Assembly: GCA_024278955.1 (NCBI GenBank)
Contig: JAJRSE010000142.1
Location: 32,098-96,097 of the forward strand
DNA: 64,000 nucleotides
Direction: 5' to 3'
Source of the DNA: Planctomycetota bacterium
Lineage (GTDB): Bacteria > Planctomycetota > Planctomycetia > Pirellulales > Lacipirellulaceae
Made by a program: the position numbers and the translations under genes. Positions 26,297 through 35,845 of the stretch are shown here, one piece after another (within the stretch, counting starts at the first letter, position 1; the number at the start of each line of letters is the position of its first letter). The notes under the pieces are model-generated. The model was not told the DNA's origin, did no database searches, and was given only the letters and a program-made list of their open reading frames with translations.

Positions 26297-27430
26297 ATGA
26301 CAGCCCAAATGGCCCGCCCCGTAACAATATTTCTCCTGGCACTATCGGTTGCTCCTGTTTTGTTGACAGGGTGCCAGTCGTCGAATCTTCGCGCTAGGAA
26401 TCTCCCTCCTGAATTTCGCATTGCGGCGAGTCAGAAGGGAAACGATTTGAATTTGGCTCGTCTTTCAAGTTCGGGTTCTAGCAATGCTCTTCTTGCCCCT
26501 GGCGACCTCTTGGAGATTTCCATAGCAACGGGCCGAGAGAACGAAAAAGTAACGCCTATGATTTCCCGAGTGGCTAACGACGGGACGGTCAACGTGGCAG
26601 CTATCGGACCGGTTCCGGTTTCGGGCATGGAAGCGTTTGATGCGGGCCAAAATATTACCTTATTTGCGGTCGAACGTGGCATTTATCTGCATCCGGTAGT
26701 CACCGTTGACGTCAAAACGAAGGCGGTCAATTTAATTACTGTTTTAGGAGCTGTTGAGAATCCGGGCGTGCATGAAATACCTCGGGGTAGCTGCGATGTG
26801 GTGACTGCCTTAGCGGCTGCGGGCGGCTTAACCGAAGAGGCAGGCGTCGAACTGGAGATTATGCGGCAAGCCTCCTCGCCCACATTCTTTGCTGCGAATG
26901 AGGCTGCACCTGGCCAGGCAGGAAACGTCCAGTTAGCCGCCTACCAATCGCTTCAGCCCCAAGCGAACCCAGGGGGTTCTTCCCCAGTACCTCGGCTGAC
27001 TCGAATCAATCTTGCCGATGCTCGGCTTCCGGGACGGGTCGACTCGCGGCTCAGCGATCGAGACGTTGTCATGGTTCCGCAACGCAAGAAGGAAGTATTT
27101 CATGTGACAGGCCTCGTGAAGGCACCGGGACAGTTTGAGATACCGACCGACCAAGATGTTCACTTGCTCGATGCTATTGCAATGGCTGGCGGCTATAGCT
27201 CGCCTGTGGCAGACAAAGTATTTGTCATTCGCCGACTCGAAGGCCAGCCAGAGCCTCTTGTTATTCAAGCAAGCCTCGCCGAGGCCAAACGCAACGGGGC
27301 CGAGAATATTCGCCTCGCGGCCGGCGATACGATTACGATCGAGCAAACCCCCGTAACTACGGTAGTCGACACTTTTACGAAGCTGATCCGTTTCAGCTTT
27401 GGATTCGCCGCTAACAGCAGAATTTTCTAA
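26297..27430 (+). CDS. Polysaccharide export lipoprotein (Wza/SLBB family)
   Basis: Outer-membrane export channel component. The signal peptide TIFLLALSVAPVLLTGC ends in an LLTGC lipobox. A Poly_export domain starts at LAPGDLLEISI, followed by two SLBB-like segments (LITVLGAVENPGVHEIP and VFHVTGLVKAPGQFEIP, each with an AxAxAGG-type end). About 377 residues, the normal Wza length. ATG 26297 is annotated; TTG 26291 and ATG 26309 are alternatives, the last placing GAGG at 12 bases. It is followed 36 bases later by the Wzc-like kinase. Confidence 0.92.
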   Translation: MTAQMARPVTIFLLALSVAPVLLTGCQSSNLRARNLPPEFRIAASQKGNDLNLARLSSSGSSNALLAPGDLLEISIATGRENEKVTPMISRVANDGTVNVAAIGPVPVSGMEAFDAGQNITLFAVERGIYLHPVVTVDVKTKAVNLITVLGAVENPGVHEIPRGSCDVVTALAAAGGLTEEAGVELEIMRQASSPTFFAANEAAPGQAGNVQLAAYQSLQPQANPGGSSPVPRLTRINLADARLPGRVDSRLSDRDVVMVPQRKKEVFHVTGLVKAPGQFEIPTDQDVHLLDAIAMAGGYSSPVADKVFVIRRLEGQPEPLVIQASLAEAKRNGAENIRLAAGDTITIEQTPVTTVVDTFTKLIRFSFGFAANSRIF

Positions 27431-27466
27431 ACGCCTTTCCTTTATAGAATACCAACAACACACCGC

Positions 27467-29836
27467 ATGACCCACGATTCTGAAAACTTGGTATTGGTGG
27501 AGCCTGAACTCGCTGCAACCAGTGAATTCATTCCAACCATGATGCGTTTGATGCGTATCATTCGCCACCGGAAAAAAGTCGTTTTTTCGACCATGTACAT
27601 TGTGTGGCTTCTTGGTGGCGCCTACTATTTTCTTGCAACACGTTACTACGAATCGACAGCGAAGCTTCTCATCGTCGAGCAGAAGCAAGACCAGCTATCG
27701 GCGGTAGGCGACCACGACAGCTCGGGCAACACGATGGCTACGCATCGTGAATTGGTAAAGAGTCCGATCGTTATCAAAAGTGCAATTCAGCAGCTAACGC
27801 CAGAGCAACGCATTGACTTGCAGGGAATCGCGCCGCAGCAATGGGTCGAGAAAATTGGCAAACGATTGAGTGCGAAGGTAACTCGAAAAACTAATCTTGT
27901 TGAGGTGAGCTATCTGTCTCAAGATCCCGAAGCAGCTTCTGCAGTTGTTCGGGCAGTAGTTCAATCGTACCTGGATTTTGTCGACAAGACCCATAAAGGA
28001 ACGGCAAGCGATTTTGTTGATGTCTTAAAAACAGGTTACAGCCAGCGGCAGCAAGAGCTCTCGGCAAAGCAAGCGGAGCTGCAAGTTTATCGCAAAAAAA
28101 TTGGCCATCTCGCAGTCGCCTCGAACGACCAGGCAGTCCAGCCGCTCGTCCAGCGTATGGCGAGCCTCAACGATGCTTGGACAGAAGCACAAGTCGAGAG
28201 ATTGGAACTCCAGGCGACCGAGGCAGCGGTTAAGCAAGGCTTGGAGCGAGGCGAAGATATCAACCAGCACTTGATGAGCATCGAAGCGTCGCTTGGTAAG
28301 CAGATGATGCTTGCTTCGATGGGACTCAGTTCGCAAGATTTACAACTGCTGAGCGAGCAAAAGAAGCGGTTGTTTTCGGCTCAGGAGGAGTTGAACAAGT
28401 TGTCAACCTCCTATGGTCCCAATCATCCTCACCTCACCAGTTTGAAGAAGCAGATTGCCGGCATTGATGAGTTCTTGAGAACCTATCGATCGAAGGCAGG
28501 CCAACGCTTTAACAGCATGGGAGACGTTGTTTCTAAGCCTGTCGTTTTGAGCATGCTTGAACGAACAGTACGAGAAGCAAAACAAAAAGAGCAGCAACTG
28601 TTCCAAGCTCTTGAAATCGCAAGATCAGAAGCGTCGCAGCAGAGCGACTTTGTGGTGCAGCTGCAAATTATGGAGCATGATGTCGAGCGTTTGGAAACTT
28701 ATCTCGACTCGCTTTCCGAAAAAATAGACACCTTCGATATCAGCCAGGTCCATGCTCCGATTAAGGCCACGGTCGTTCGCGAGCCTTTGCCTGGCCTTCG
28801 CCCAGTATCTCCTCATCTTCGACTGGTTGTCGTATTTTGCTTCACGATCGGTTCCCTGGCCGGCGTTTTGATTGCCTACGTGCAAGATGTCCTCGACGAT
28901 CGTTTCAATACTCCCGAGGAAATTTCCTCGCAGCTTGGCGTTCCGATACTTGCTATGGTGCGAAAGCTCGAAATGTTGCCCGGGGAAGGCTTGGCCGGAA
29001 TCCATACGCATGCCTTGCCCAATTCGGTCGAGACCGAGGCCTTCCGGACACTTCGCACGGCTCTATCGATTAACGGCGACGTTTGCGACCGAATCTTAAT
29101 CTCTAGCTCTGAGCCAGGTGACGGGAAAACTACGATTTCGGCCAACCTCTCGGTTGCACTAGCTCAAGCGGGCAACCGTACGCTCGTAATTGATGCCGAT
29201 CTTCGTCGCCCCGGTTTCACTGCGATGATCAATCTCAAGGGAGTCCCAGGGGTTGCCGACGTACTTGCCTCTGACGAACCGCCTGAAATTACTGCACCGC
29301 CTTTGGTCCACCAAACCGAGGTTGAGAACCTAGATATTCTACCCGTGGGCCTACGACGTCCGAACCCTGCGGAGCTTCTTAGCGGCAAAGCCTTTGTCGA
29401 ATTGCTTGCCTGGGCAGATTCTCAGTACGACCGAGTCATTGTCGATTGTCCGCCAGTGCTTGCCGTCAGCGATGCCCAGATTGTGGGACAAGTTGTCGAT
29501 GGTGCGATTCTGGTTGTACGTCCCGAGAAGAACCATCGCCGTTCGGTGATTAGAGCCGTCGAAAGTTTCCAAGCCTCCGGATGCCGAGTGCTGGGAGTGG
29601 TTGCCAACGGATTGTCGAACGACTCTGCTGGATACGGTTATGGTTATGGGTATGCCTACGGCTATGGTGACGAGTATGGTCACGACGAGGTCGAGGAGAT
29701 GTCAACTCCAACGGGAGAAGCCTTGGCCGAGAAGCAAACTATTTACTCTATGCCTCCCGCTCAAGCTTCCGAAAATCCCCCTACAGCGATGCCAATTGAC
29801 CCTCCCGCTCCTATTCGTCCGCGTAAGGCGGCTTAG
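27467..29836 (+). CDS. Wzc-like polysaccharide copolymerase and tyrosine autokinase
   Basis: Inner-membrane protein of 789 residues that controls chain length and drives export through cycles of tyrosine phosphorylation. Seen: Wzz domain with TM1 around residues 40-65, a long coiled-coil periplasmic region (~180-400), TM2 around 450, then a cytoplasmic BY-kinase with Walker A SSEPGDGKTTIS (Lys554), Walker A' LVIDADLRRP and Walker B VIVDCPPVL. The C-terminal tail has the tyrosine cluster GYGYGYGYAYGYG, the autophosphorylation site in this family. The opposing CpsB-type phosphatase is encoded at 39877-40686. Confidence 0.95.
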   Translation: MTHDSENLVLVEPELAATSEFIPTMMRLMRIIRHRKKVVFSTMYIVWLLGGAYYFLATRYYESTAKLLIVEQKQDQLSAVGDHDSSGNTMATHRELVKSPIVIKSAIQQLTPEQRIDLQGIAPQQWVEKIGKRLSAKVTRKTNLVEVSYLSQDPEAASAVVRAVVQSYLDFVDKTHKGTASDFVDVLKTGYSQRQQELSAKQAELQVYRKKIGHLAVASNDQAVQPLVQRMASLNDAWTEAQVERLELQATEAAVKQGLERGEDINQHLMSIEASLGKQMMLASMGLSSQDLQLLSEQKKRLFSAQEELNKLSTSYGPNHPHLTSLKKQIAGIDEFLRTYRSKAGQRFNSMGDVVSKPVVLSMLERTVREAKQKEQQLFQALEIARSEASQQSDFVVQLQIMEHDVERLETYLDSLSEKIDTFDISQVHAPIKATVVREPLPGLRPVSPHLRLVVVFCFTIGSLAGVLIAYVQDVLDDRFNTPEEISSQLGVPILAMVRKLEMLPGEGLAGIHTHALPNSVETEAFRTLRTALSINGDVCDRILISSSEPGDGKTTISANLSVALAQAGNRTLVIDADLRRPGFTAMINLKGVPGVADVLASDEPPEITAPPLVHQTEVENLDILPVGLRRPNPAELLSGKAFVELLAWADSQYDRVIVDCPPVLAVSDAQIVGQVVDGAILVVRPEKNHRRSVIRAVESFQASGCRVLGVVANGLSNDSAGYGYGYGYAYGYGDEYGHDEVEEMSTPTGEALAEKQTIYSMPPAQASENPPTAMPIDPPAPIRPRKAA

Positions 29837-29860
29837 CGTCCTTTAAGGGGTCAGGACTCC

Positions 29861-32548
29861 ATGTCCCACAGGCAAGCAACTCACCGGCCGCGAACCAAGA
29901 GTCCGCGCGAGCGAGAGTCGACAGAATCTCCTGCTGCAAAAGTTTGCTTGCAAATCGTTGATGCCTGTCTGCTTGGAGTGATTTTTGTTGCGCCGCTGTT
30001 CTTCGGTGGGCGACATCCGATTGGGCGTTTCGTTTTTATTGCCCTCGCCTGCATCGCAGCGGTTGCGTGGTTTACGCATCAGGTCCTACTCGACCACGCA
30101 ACGTGGACTCCGACCAAGGCCTATGCCATCGGCGTGGCCGCGTTGCTGCTAGTTGTCTCTCAGTTGATCGCTTTACCAGCGAGTTGGATCGAATGGCTGT
30201 CGCCTAGAAATGTTTCATTACTTACGCTCTGGAACCCAGGCACAAGCGAACCCATGCCGATGGGTACTTGGTCAACTCTTTCGTTGACTCCGAGCTCAAC
30301 AGGCATTTCGCTCGCAATGCTTGTCGCCTACGTGCTACTTTTTGTTACGACGGTGGGACGACTCCGGTCTTTCAATGATGTAGAGCGCCTACTCCGCCTG
30401 CTCGCTGTTTCAGCAGTTTCCATGGGTGTTTTCGGGCTTTTACAGCATTTTACTTCCAACGGATATTTTTTTTGGTTCTATGAACATCCCTACATAGCAG
30501 GCAATCTAGCAACGAGTGGTACTTTTACCTGCCGGAATCATTTTGCCCACTTCCTAGTTCTCGGTATGGGGCCATTGCTGGCATGGGTAGTCCTTCATCT
30601 GCAAGAAAAAAAACAGTCGCAACATAAACAACAGCCTGCTGGTCGCAAGCTCTTCGACTTTGCTCTTGTCCTTGGGGTGTTGCTGGTCGTTTTTGCAATT
30701 TTTCTCTCGCTTTCGCGGGGAGGTGCAATTGCCTTGGCAGTTGTGCTCGTCTTTGGAGTAACCATTTACTATCAACGTGGCCTTGTGTCGGGTTCCTTTC
30801 TTTACAGTTTTACGGCTTTTAGTCTTCTCGTCGTGGGTATGCTCTCTCTCTACGGATACGAGCAAGTATCCCAGCGTCTCGACGACTTTGCTGCGGGTTC
30901 AATCAACGAGTTAGACAGCGGCCATGGTCGTCGAAGAATATGGGCTGCCAATCTTGCGGCGGCAAAACAGGGTGGCCTTTTCGGAGCTGGGGCAGGTTCT
31001 CATCGAGAAATCTACCCCATCTACCTTCCTGAATCGCATTCTCGCGAGTACACGCATGCCGAAAGTGGCCCTTTGCAAATTGCAACCGAGAATGGATATC
31101 TTGGAGTTGCTTTGCTTGGCGTCACCCTGCTCTCGGTAGCTCGATGGTGTTGGCAAGCGGTTCGGCAAGCACTTTCGGTTCGCCAGCTCGTTGCCGCAGT
31201 TGCGGTAGCCTCGGGTCTTGCTGCGAGTTTGGTCCACTCGCTCATCGATTTTGTTTGGTTCATACCGGCTTGCATGTCGCTAACCATTTTGCTGGCTTCT
31301 TGCGCGCTTCGCTTGGCCCAGCTCTCTGCCAGCGAAGAGGTCCAAGCAAAAACTTCCAAGCCTTGCTCTCGACTCGGCTGGTGTGGATTGACGCTAGCGG
31401 CTTCGCTCGCGGCCGTGTGGGCCATGTCGGCAACGATTGGTCCCGCCAAGGCGTCTACGTATTGGGATCGCTATCTCATTACCTCGAAAGCCCAGAAAAG
31501 CAATACTCTCAAGTTGCTCAATTCTTCAGTGACAACCCCCGAGGACCTCGAAGGCCAGCGTCAGCTTTCGGAGACAGCCATTTTTAATTTAGAGCACACT
31601 CTGGCATACGACCCAAACTCGGCCCGAGCGAACCTTAGGTTGGCAGGAAGATATCTCCAGCTTTTCGACCTTCGTCAGCGCGAATCAGACAATTCGATGT
31701 CGATCGATCAGATTCGCGATGCTGCGTTTGCTTCGCAATTTCCCTCTGCTTCCGAGCTTCGGCAATGGCTACAGCGGGCTTTTGGCGATAACAGCGAGCT
31801 ACTTTATCAAGCCTATTGGCATACCCAGAAATCGCTGCAACTTTGTCCGCTTCAAGGCGATGGGTATCTGTACCTAGCAAACCTCTGCTTTCTTAATGGT
31901 CGCGATCAAAAAGCGATCAACGTCTATCTGGGGCAAAGCTTAAAAGTAAGGCCTTACGATGGCCAAGTTTTATTCGAAGTTGGCCGGCAAGAGCTGCTTC
32001 AAGGCCGTCTGGAAGCAGCCATTCCCATTTGGACCAAGGTTTTTCTCGACAAAGGAAACCATCAGCTACAAATTCTTCAGCTCCTTGCCGGACACTACCC
32101 GGCATCGGCTTTCCTGGAAACTTTCCAGCCAAATTGGCATGCCCTCAATCGTGTTTGGCATTCGTACTGTCGTGCTGGCGGCGAGGAAGATCGGCTCGAA
32201 ATTCTTGAATATGCGGAAGGACTTATCGAAAGCGAAAGCGAGAAGCTCACCGCCACGCGTGCTGCCTGGACATGGCGGACGCTAGCTAAGATGCAACAAA
32301 CCGTGGACGCACATCGCAGTGCTCTCGCCAGTTTTGAGCGTGCCATCCGAATCGATCCCAACATGTACTTGATTCGCAGAGAGTATGGCCAAGCACTGCT
32401 CGAGTCTCAACACTGCCGCCTTGCCGAAACGCACCTTCGCTGGTGCTATTCTCGCAAACCCGACGACGCCTTACTCCACAAAGCGTTGGTACGTGCTAGC
32501 AATGGTGCGATTTCACAAGCCGCAAACACGAACAGCAAACGCCGTTAA
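29861..32548 (+). CDS. O-antigen ligase/polymerase family membrane protein with C-terminal TPR region
   Basis: Polytopic protein of 895 residues. Residues ~35-480 hold about 12 hydrophobic segments with a Wzy_C-type core (GRRRIWAANLAAAKQGGLFGAGAGSH, then HAESGPLQIATENGYLG). After a TM near 500, residues ~560-890 are soluble with TPR-like helices (SARANLRLAGRYLQLFDLR, ASFERAIRIDPNMYLIRREYGQALL). Members of this family polymerise or ligate glycans outside the cytoplasmic membrane. A second Wzy-like gene lies at 6842, so the two may divide polymerase and ligase roles. It sits 24 bases after the Wzc gene. Confidence 0.85.
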   Translation: MSHRQATHRPRTKSPRERESTESPAAKVCLQIVDACLLGVIFVAPLFFGGRHPIGRFVFIALACIAAVAWFTHQVLLDHATWTPTKAYAIGVAALLLVVSQLIALPASWIEWLSPRNVSLLTLWNPGTSEPMPMGTWSTLSLTPSSTGISLAMLVAYVLLFVTTVGRLRSFNDVERLLRLLAVSAVSMGVFGLLQHFTSNGYFFWFYEHPYIAGNLATSGTFTCRNHFAHFLVLGMGPLLAWVVLHLQEKKQSQHKQQPAGRKLFDFALVLGVLLVVFAIFLSLSRGGAIALAVVLVFGVTIYYQRGLVSGSFLYSFTAFSLLVVGMLSLYGYEQVSQRLDDFAAGSINELDSGHGRRRIWAANLAAAKQGGLFGAGAGSHREIYPIYLPESHSREYTHAESGPLQIATENGYLGVALLGVTLLSVARWCWQAVRQALSVRQLVAAVAVASGLAASLVHSLIDFVWFIPACMSLTILLASCALRLAQLSASEEVQAKTSKPCSRLGWCGLTLAASLAAVWAMSATIGPAKASTYWDRYLITSKAQKSNTLKLLNSSVTTPEDLEGQRQLSETAIFNLEHTLAYDPNSARANLRLAGRYLQLFDLRQRESDNSMSIDQIRDAAFASQFPSASELRQWLQRAFGDNSELLYQAYWHTQKSLQLCPLQGDGYLYLANLCFLNGRDQKAINVYLGQSLKVRPYDGQVLFEVGRQELLQGRLEAAIPIWTKVFLDKGNHQLQILQLLAGHYPASAFLETFQPNWHALNRVWHSYCRAGGEEDRLEILEYAEGLIESESEKLTATRAAWTWRTLAKMQQTVDAHRSALASFERAIRIDPNMYLIRREYGQALLESQHCRLAETHLRWCYSRKPDDALLHKALVRASNGAISQAANTNSKRR

Positions 32549-32571
32549 CGCCCCTCCCCGATTGCAAATTT

Positions 32572-34437
32572 ATGACTACAAGCAAACTTTTACGCCTTGT
32601 CGGCGGCATCGCAGTCCTGACGCTACTGGGTGCTTTTGCCTATTGTGCTGCTTTTCTTTTACGATTCGATGGCGTACTCGGCGCGGATCAATCGTATTTA
32701 CTCTTCAGCACAATCGGCTGGGTTGTTGCCTTCAAAATGCTTGCCATCGTCCATTCGAGGTTGCATTTGGAATTCAACAAGTATGTGTCTTTCCACGATA
32801 TGCTCACGATTGTTCGAGCGGCTACTCTCGGTTCGATTGGCATTACCTTAGTCGACGCGATGCTGCTCACCTCAGCTACGATTCCTCGTAGTGTGGTGCT
32901 GTTAGATTGGGGTGTAACTCTTGTCTTGCTGGCTACTTTGCGGACTTTGCCCAGGGTGCTTCAGGATTGCGACTGGCGTGTACTCGCACGGCCTCAAGGC
33001 ACCACGGCACTTATCGTCGGAGCCAACGATGCAGGCGAAGCTTTGCTTCGTAGCATTCGGCGTAGTCCGGAACTCGCCTACCGCCCGATTGGATTTGTCG
33101 ATCAACGAGCGAATGTTCAAGGACGCCAAATTGGTGGTGTTCCTGTACTTGGCACTCACCATGATATCGCAACTCTGGTGAAGAACCGAAAGATCGAAGA
33201 AGTTCTCGTTAGCACGGGGTCACTGGCAGGCAAAGAGGTGCGAGCACTTGTCGAATTGGCCGACCGCCACTGTTTTCGAGTTAAAATCCTTCCCAGCTAC
33301 GGTCAGCTGCTGCACGAAAGCGTGGCCGTCAATCCGCGGCCCGTCGCAATTGCCGATTTGCTGCAACGACCTACGATCACGCTCGATACCGAAGGCATTC
33401 AGCACTGGGTCGCAGATCGCACCGTCTTGGTGACTGGCAGCGCAGGCAGCATTGGCTCCGAAATCTGTCGGCAGCTACTAAAGCTCTCGTCTGCGAAGCT
33501 TGTGCTGGTCGATCGTTCGGAGACTGGGCAGTTCTTCATCGAACGAGAACTACGCAAACTTGCTCCGGATGCAAATATCGAAGTCGTGTTGGCTGACCTT
33601 ACCGACCGAGACCGCCTTGAAAGTGTCTTCGATGAACATAAGCCAGACATCATCTTCCATGCCGCCGCATACAAACATGTTCCGCTCATGGAACGGCACG
33701 TCGGCGAGGCGATTAAGAACATCGTCTTAGCGACAAAAAACTTGGTCGACCTGGCGGAAGAATACGAGGCCGAAGGTTTCGTGATGATTTCGACCGACAA
33801 AGCGGTCAATCCGACGAGCGTAATGGGATCGTGTAAAAGGCTTGCCGAGCAGTATGTACAAGCCAAGGCAAGTACTTCGTCCTGCCGGCTTGTCACGGTA
33901 CGGTTTGGCAATGTGCTCGATTCAGCAGGCAGCGTTGTGCCAATTTTCAGAGAACAGATTGCTGCCGGCGGACCGATCTCGGTGACTCACCCCGAGATGA
34001 TCCGCTACTTTATGCTTATCCCCGAGGCAGCTCAGTTGGTGATCCAGGCTGGCGCTATGGGGCAGGGCGGCGAGATTTTTGTGCTCGACATGGGCGAACC
34101 AGTGCGCATCATGGACTTAGCCAAAGACATGATCCGCCTCTCTGGGTTACGCGTTGGCGACGACATCGAGATTGAAGTCACCGGGCTCCGGCCAGGCGAA
34201 AAACTCTATGAAGAACTCTACGGCAAGGAAGAGCAGCATGTCCAAACTAGCCATTCAAAGATTATGGTCGCGACCGGCGAGTCTCGTTCGCTACTGGAAG
34301 TTATCCACGACCTGAGTCAACTCACCGAAGTCATTAACGGGCCAAACGACTTGGTTCGCGACCGATTGCGACAGATCATCCCAGTCCAAGAACCGGCCCA
34401 GGACGAATCGGCTGTGGTCGCTCTCAAGGTAGCATAA
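32572..34437 (+). CDS. Membrane-bound UDP-sugar 4,6-dehydratase (PglF/WbpM/CapD family)
   Basis: Protein of 621 residues: about four N-terminal TM helices, a CoA-binding-like Rossmann segment (TTALIVGANDAGEALLRSI), then the catalytic SDR with VTGSAGSIGSEICRQLL and STDKAVNPTSVMGSCKRLAEQ (Met in place of the catalytic Tyr, typical here), ending LRPGEKLYEELYG. It dehydrates UDP-GlcNAc to the 4-keto-6-deoxy sugar used for QuiNAc, bacillosamine or D-FucNAc. Such a product is a usual first sugar for phosphoglycosyltransferases and a possible substrate of the DegT aminotransferase at 18199. Last gene of the plus-strand export operon. Confidence 0.93.
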   Translation: MTTSKLLRLVGGIAVLTLLGAFAYCAAFLLRFDGVLGADQSYLLFSTIGWVVAFKMLAIVHSRLHLEFNKYVSFHDMLTIVRAATLGSIGITLVDAMLLTSATIPRSVVLLDWGVTLVLLATLRTLPRVLQDCDWRVLARPQGTTALIVGANDAGEALLRSIRRSPELAYRPIGFVDQRANVQGRQIGGVPVLGTHHDIATLVKNRKIEEVLVSTGSLAGKEVRALVELADRHCFRVKILPSYGQLLHESVAVNPRPVAIADLLQRPTITLDTEGIQHWVADRTVLVTGSAGSIGSEICRQLLKLSSAKLVLVDRSETGQFFIERELRKLAPDANIEVVLADLTDRDRLESVFDEHKPDIIFHAAAYKHVPLMERHVGEAIKNIVLATKNLVDLAEEYEAEGFVMISTDKAVNPTSVMGSCKRLAEQYVQAKASTSSCRLVTVRFGNVLDSAGSVVPIFREQIAAGGPISVTHPEMIRYFMLIPEAAQLVIQAGAMGQGGEIFVLDMGEPVRIMDLAKDMIRLSGLRVGDDIEIEVTGLRPGEKLYEELYGKEEQHVQTSHSKIMVATGESRSLLEVIHDLSQLTEVINGPNDLVRDRLRQIIPVQEPAQDESAVVALKVA

Positions 34438-34449
34438 CAACCGGCCCAT

Positions 34450-34647
34450 CTAGGCTGCTGTCTCCGAGTCTTGCTGCTTCTGCTGAGAGTGAAACTGCGA
34501 GATCGCTTGCTGTAACTGCTGACGGTACTGGGGCCAGCACTTTTGGCAGATCGACGCGGTTCCAAATACGGTTGAGTTGCGTAAAAGCCCAACGGGGTTC
34601 ACTTTGCAAAACTCGCAAAGAAAGTCAGCCCTGCTATTCTCTTCCAT
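34450..34647 (-). CDS. Small zinc-ribbon protein (65 aa), function unknown
   Basis: MEENSRADFLCEFCKVN begins a protein with two CxxC pairs (CEFC and CQKC) about 20 residues apart, a likely zinc site, and a Gln-rich polar tail. AGGGG lies about 5 bases before ATG 34647, an unusually good ribosome binding site for this window, which is why I accept such a short gene. It is convergent with the dehydratase gene. It may bind nucleic acid or protein; I do not recognise a family. Confidence 0.6.
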   Translation of the reverse strand: MEENSRADFLCEFCKVNPVGLLRNSTVFGTASICQKCWPQYRQQLQQAISQFHSQQKQQDSETAA

Positions 34648-34843
34648 TTTGCCCCTCGCACGATATGACGCCGTTTACCTTTCCAAGCCCTCAAACTACC
34701 AACGATTCGATTTGGAATCTTCTGGCAATTTTGACACGGTTGACAAGCAGATAGCGTAAATCGAAGCATTGCTGTGTTCTCACCTTGTCGAGATTTACTC
34801 GGGGAGCCTTGGGCTAAGGAGGAGGGGCTGTTTGCCGCAAAGG

Positions 34844-35731
34844 TCAAGGTTTTTCTGGACGATAGTTCTTTAGCGTTTGAATGAACGATTTCAACAATGG
34901 GCTCTGGTAGCGATGTCGGTTCCAAATCATCACGATGGTACGTGCCGGTTTTGCCCCTGAGAGTGAACGATAGACTCGTTTCTTGCTCCTGTCTGATTGC
35001 GTCGCCATGGCTGGAATCAATGAGAGACCGTAGCCCATGCCAACGAGCTCTTGCACCGTCATGAGCTGGGAGCTACGGCAGTTTGTTTTCGGCGGGCATT
35101 CTTTTTGCCTACAAAAGCTGACAATTTGTTCGCCTAGGCAATGGATTTCGCTCAGCAAGATGAATGGCTCTTGAGAGACGTCTTCCATGGTGATTCGCTT
35201 CCTTTTTGTCAGATCGTGCTTGGCAGGAATAGCAACGAGCAGTTCCTCGCGGAACAGTTTTTCAACGTGCAGCGAGTCCCCCTCGACAGGCAGTGCCAAG
35301 ATGCCGATATCAATTTCTCCGTCTCGACACGCTTTCACAATCCGAGCGGTCAAATCTTCTTGTACGTTAATCTGTACCTTAGGGTGAATTCTCTGAAAGG
35401 CCACCAAGACCGATGGCAGTAGATAGGGGGCAATTGTCGGAATGGCACCAATTCGAACTCTCCCCTCGGACACTCCGGATTGACGCACACGTTCGGTCGC
35501 TGCATCGACAGAAGCCAATATGGACGTCGCTCGTTCGTAGAGCAGCTCTCCCGCTTCGGTGAGACTCACCGTCCGATTGTTTCGCTCAAAAAGCGGCTTT
35601 CCAAGCAACTTCTCGAGCTTGGCAATTTGCTGGCTAAGGGATGGCTGAGCCACAAGGCAAGTTTCGGCTGCGCGTGTGAAATTTTTCAACTCGGCCACGG
35701 CCACAAAGTATCGAAGTTGGTGCAGTTCCAT
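34844..35731 (-). CDS. oxyR: OxyR-like LysR-family redox regulator
   Basis: LysR-type regulator of about 295 residues: N-terminal winged HTH (MELHQLRYFVAVAELKNFTRAAETC, AQPSLSQQIAKLEKLLG) and a substrate-type effector domain. The peroxide-sensing motif is intact: Cys198 and Cys207 in HCLGEQIVSFC match E. coli OxyR Cys199/Cys208 in spacing and context. It would sense H2O2 through a disulfide and switch on antioxidant genes. ATG 35731 is chosen over TTG 35737. It is divergent from the di-heme cytochrome gene, with a dyad between them. Confidence 0.9.
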   Translation of the reverse strand: MELHQLRYFVAVAELKNFTRAAETCLVAQPSLSQQIAKLEKLLGKPLFERNNRTVSLTEAGELLYERATSILASVDAATERVRQSGVSEGRVRIGAIPTIAPYLLPSVLVAFQRIHPKVQINVQEDLTARIVKACRDGEIDIGILALPVEGDSLHVEKLFREELLVAIPAKHDLTKRKRITMEDVSQEPFILLSEIHCLGEQIVSFCRQKECPPKTNCRSSQLMTVQELVGMGYGLSLIPAMATQSDRSKKRVYRSLSGAKPARTIVMIWNRHRYQSPLLKSFIQTLKNYRPEKP

Positions 35732-35745
35732 AGTCAACGCCTATC

Positions 35746-35778
35746 GTAATGATTGGTATTATATATTTCCATTATTAC
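35746..35778. promoter_or_regulatory. Candidate OxyR/LysR operator dyad
   Basis: AT-rich imperfect inverted repeat, GTAATGATTGG on the left and CCATTATTAC on the right (8 of 11 positions symmetric), starting 15 bases upstream of the oxyR-like start. Position between divergent regulator and target, and the T-N11-A-like character, fit LysR-family autoregulation. Binding not shown. Confidence 0.5.
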
Positions 35779-35845
35779 TGCCTCTGATGTAGATTCCTAG
35801 TTAACGCTTGTTGTTTTCTTGGCTCTAAAAAGAGGAGTATCCCCG

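Noticed and set aside
35819..35845. Upstream TTG start for the di-heme cytochrome
   Set aside because: ATG 35846 has AGGAG at a proper distance and begins a signal peptide directly.
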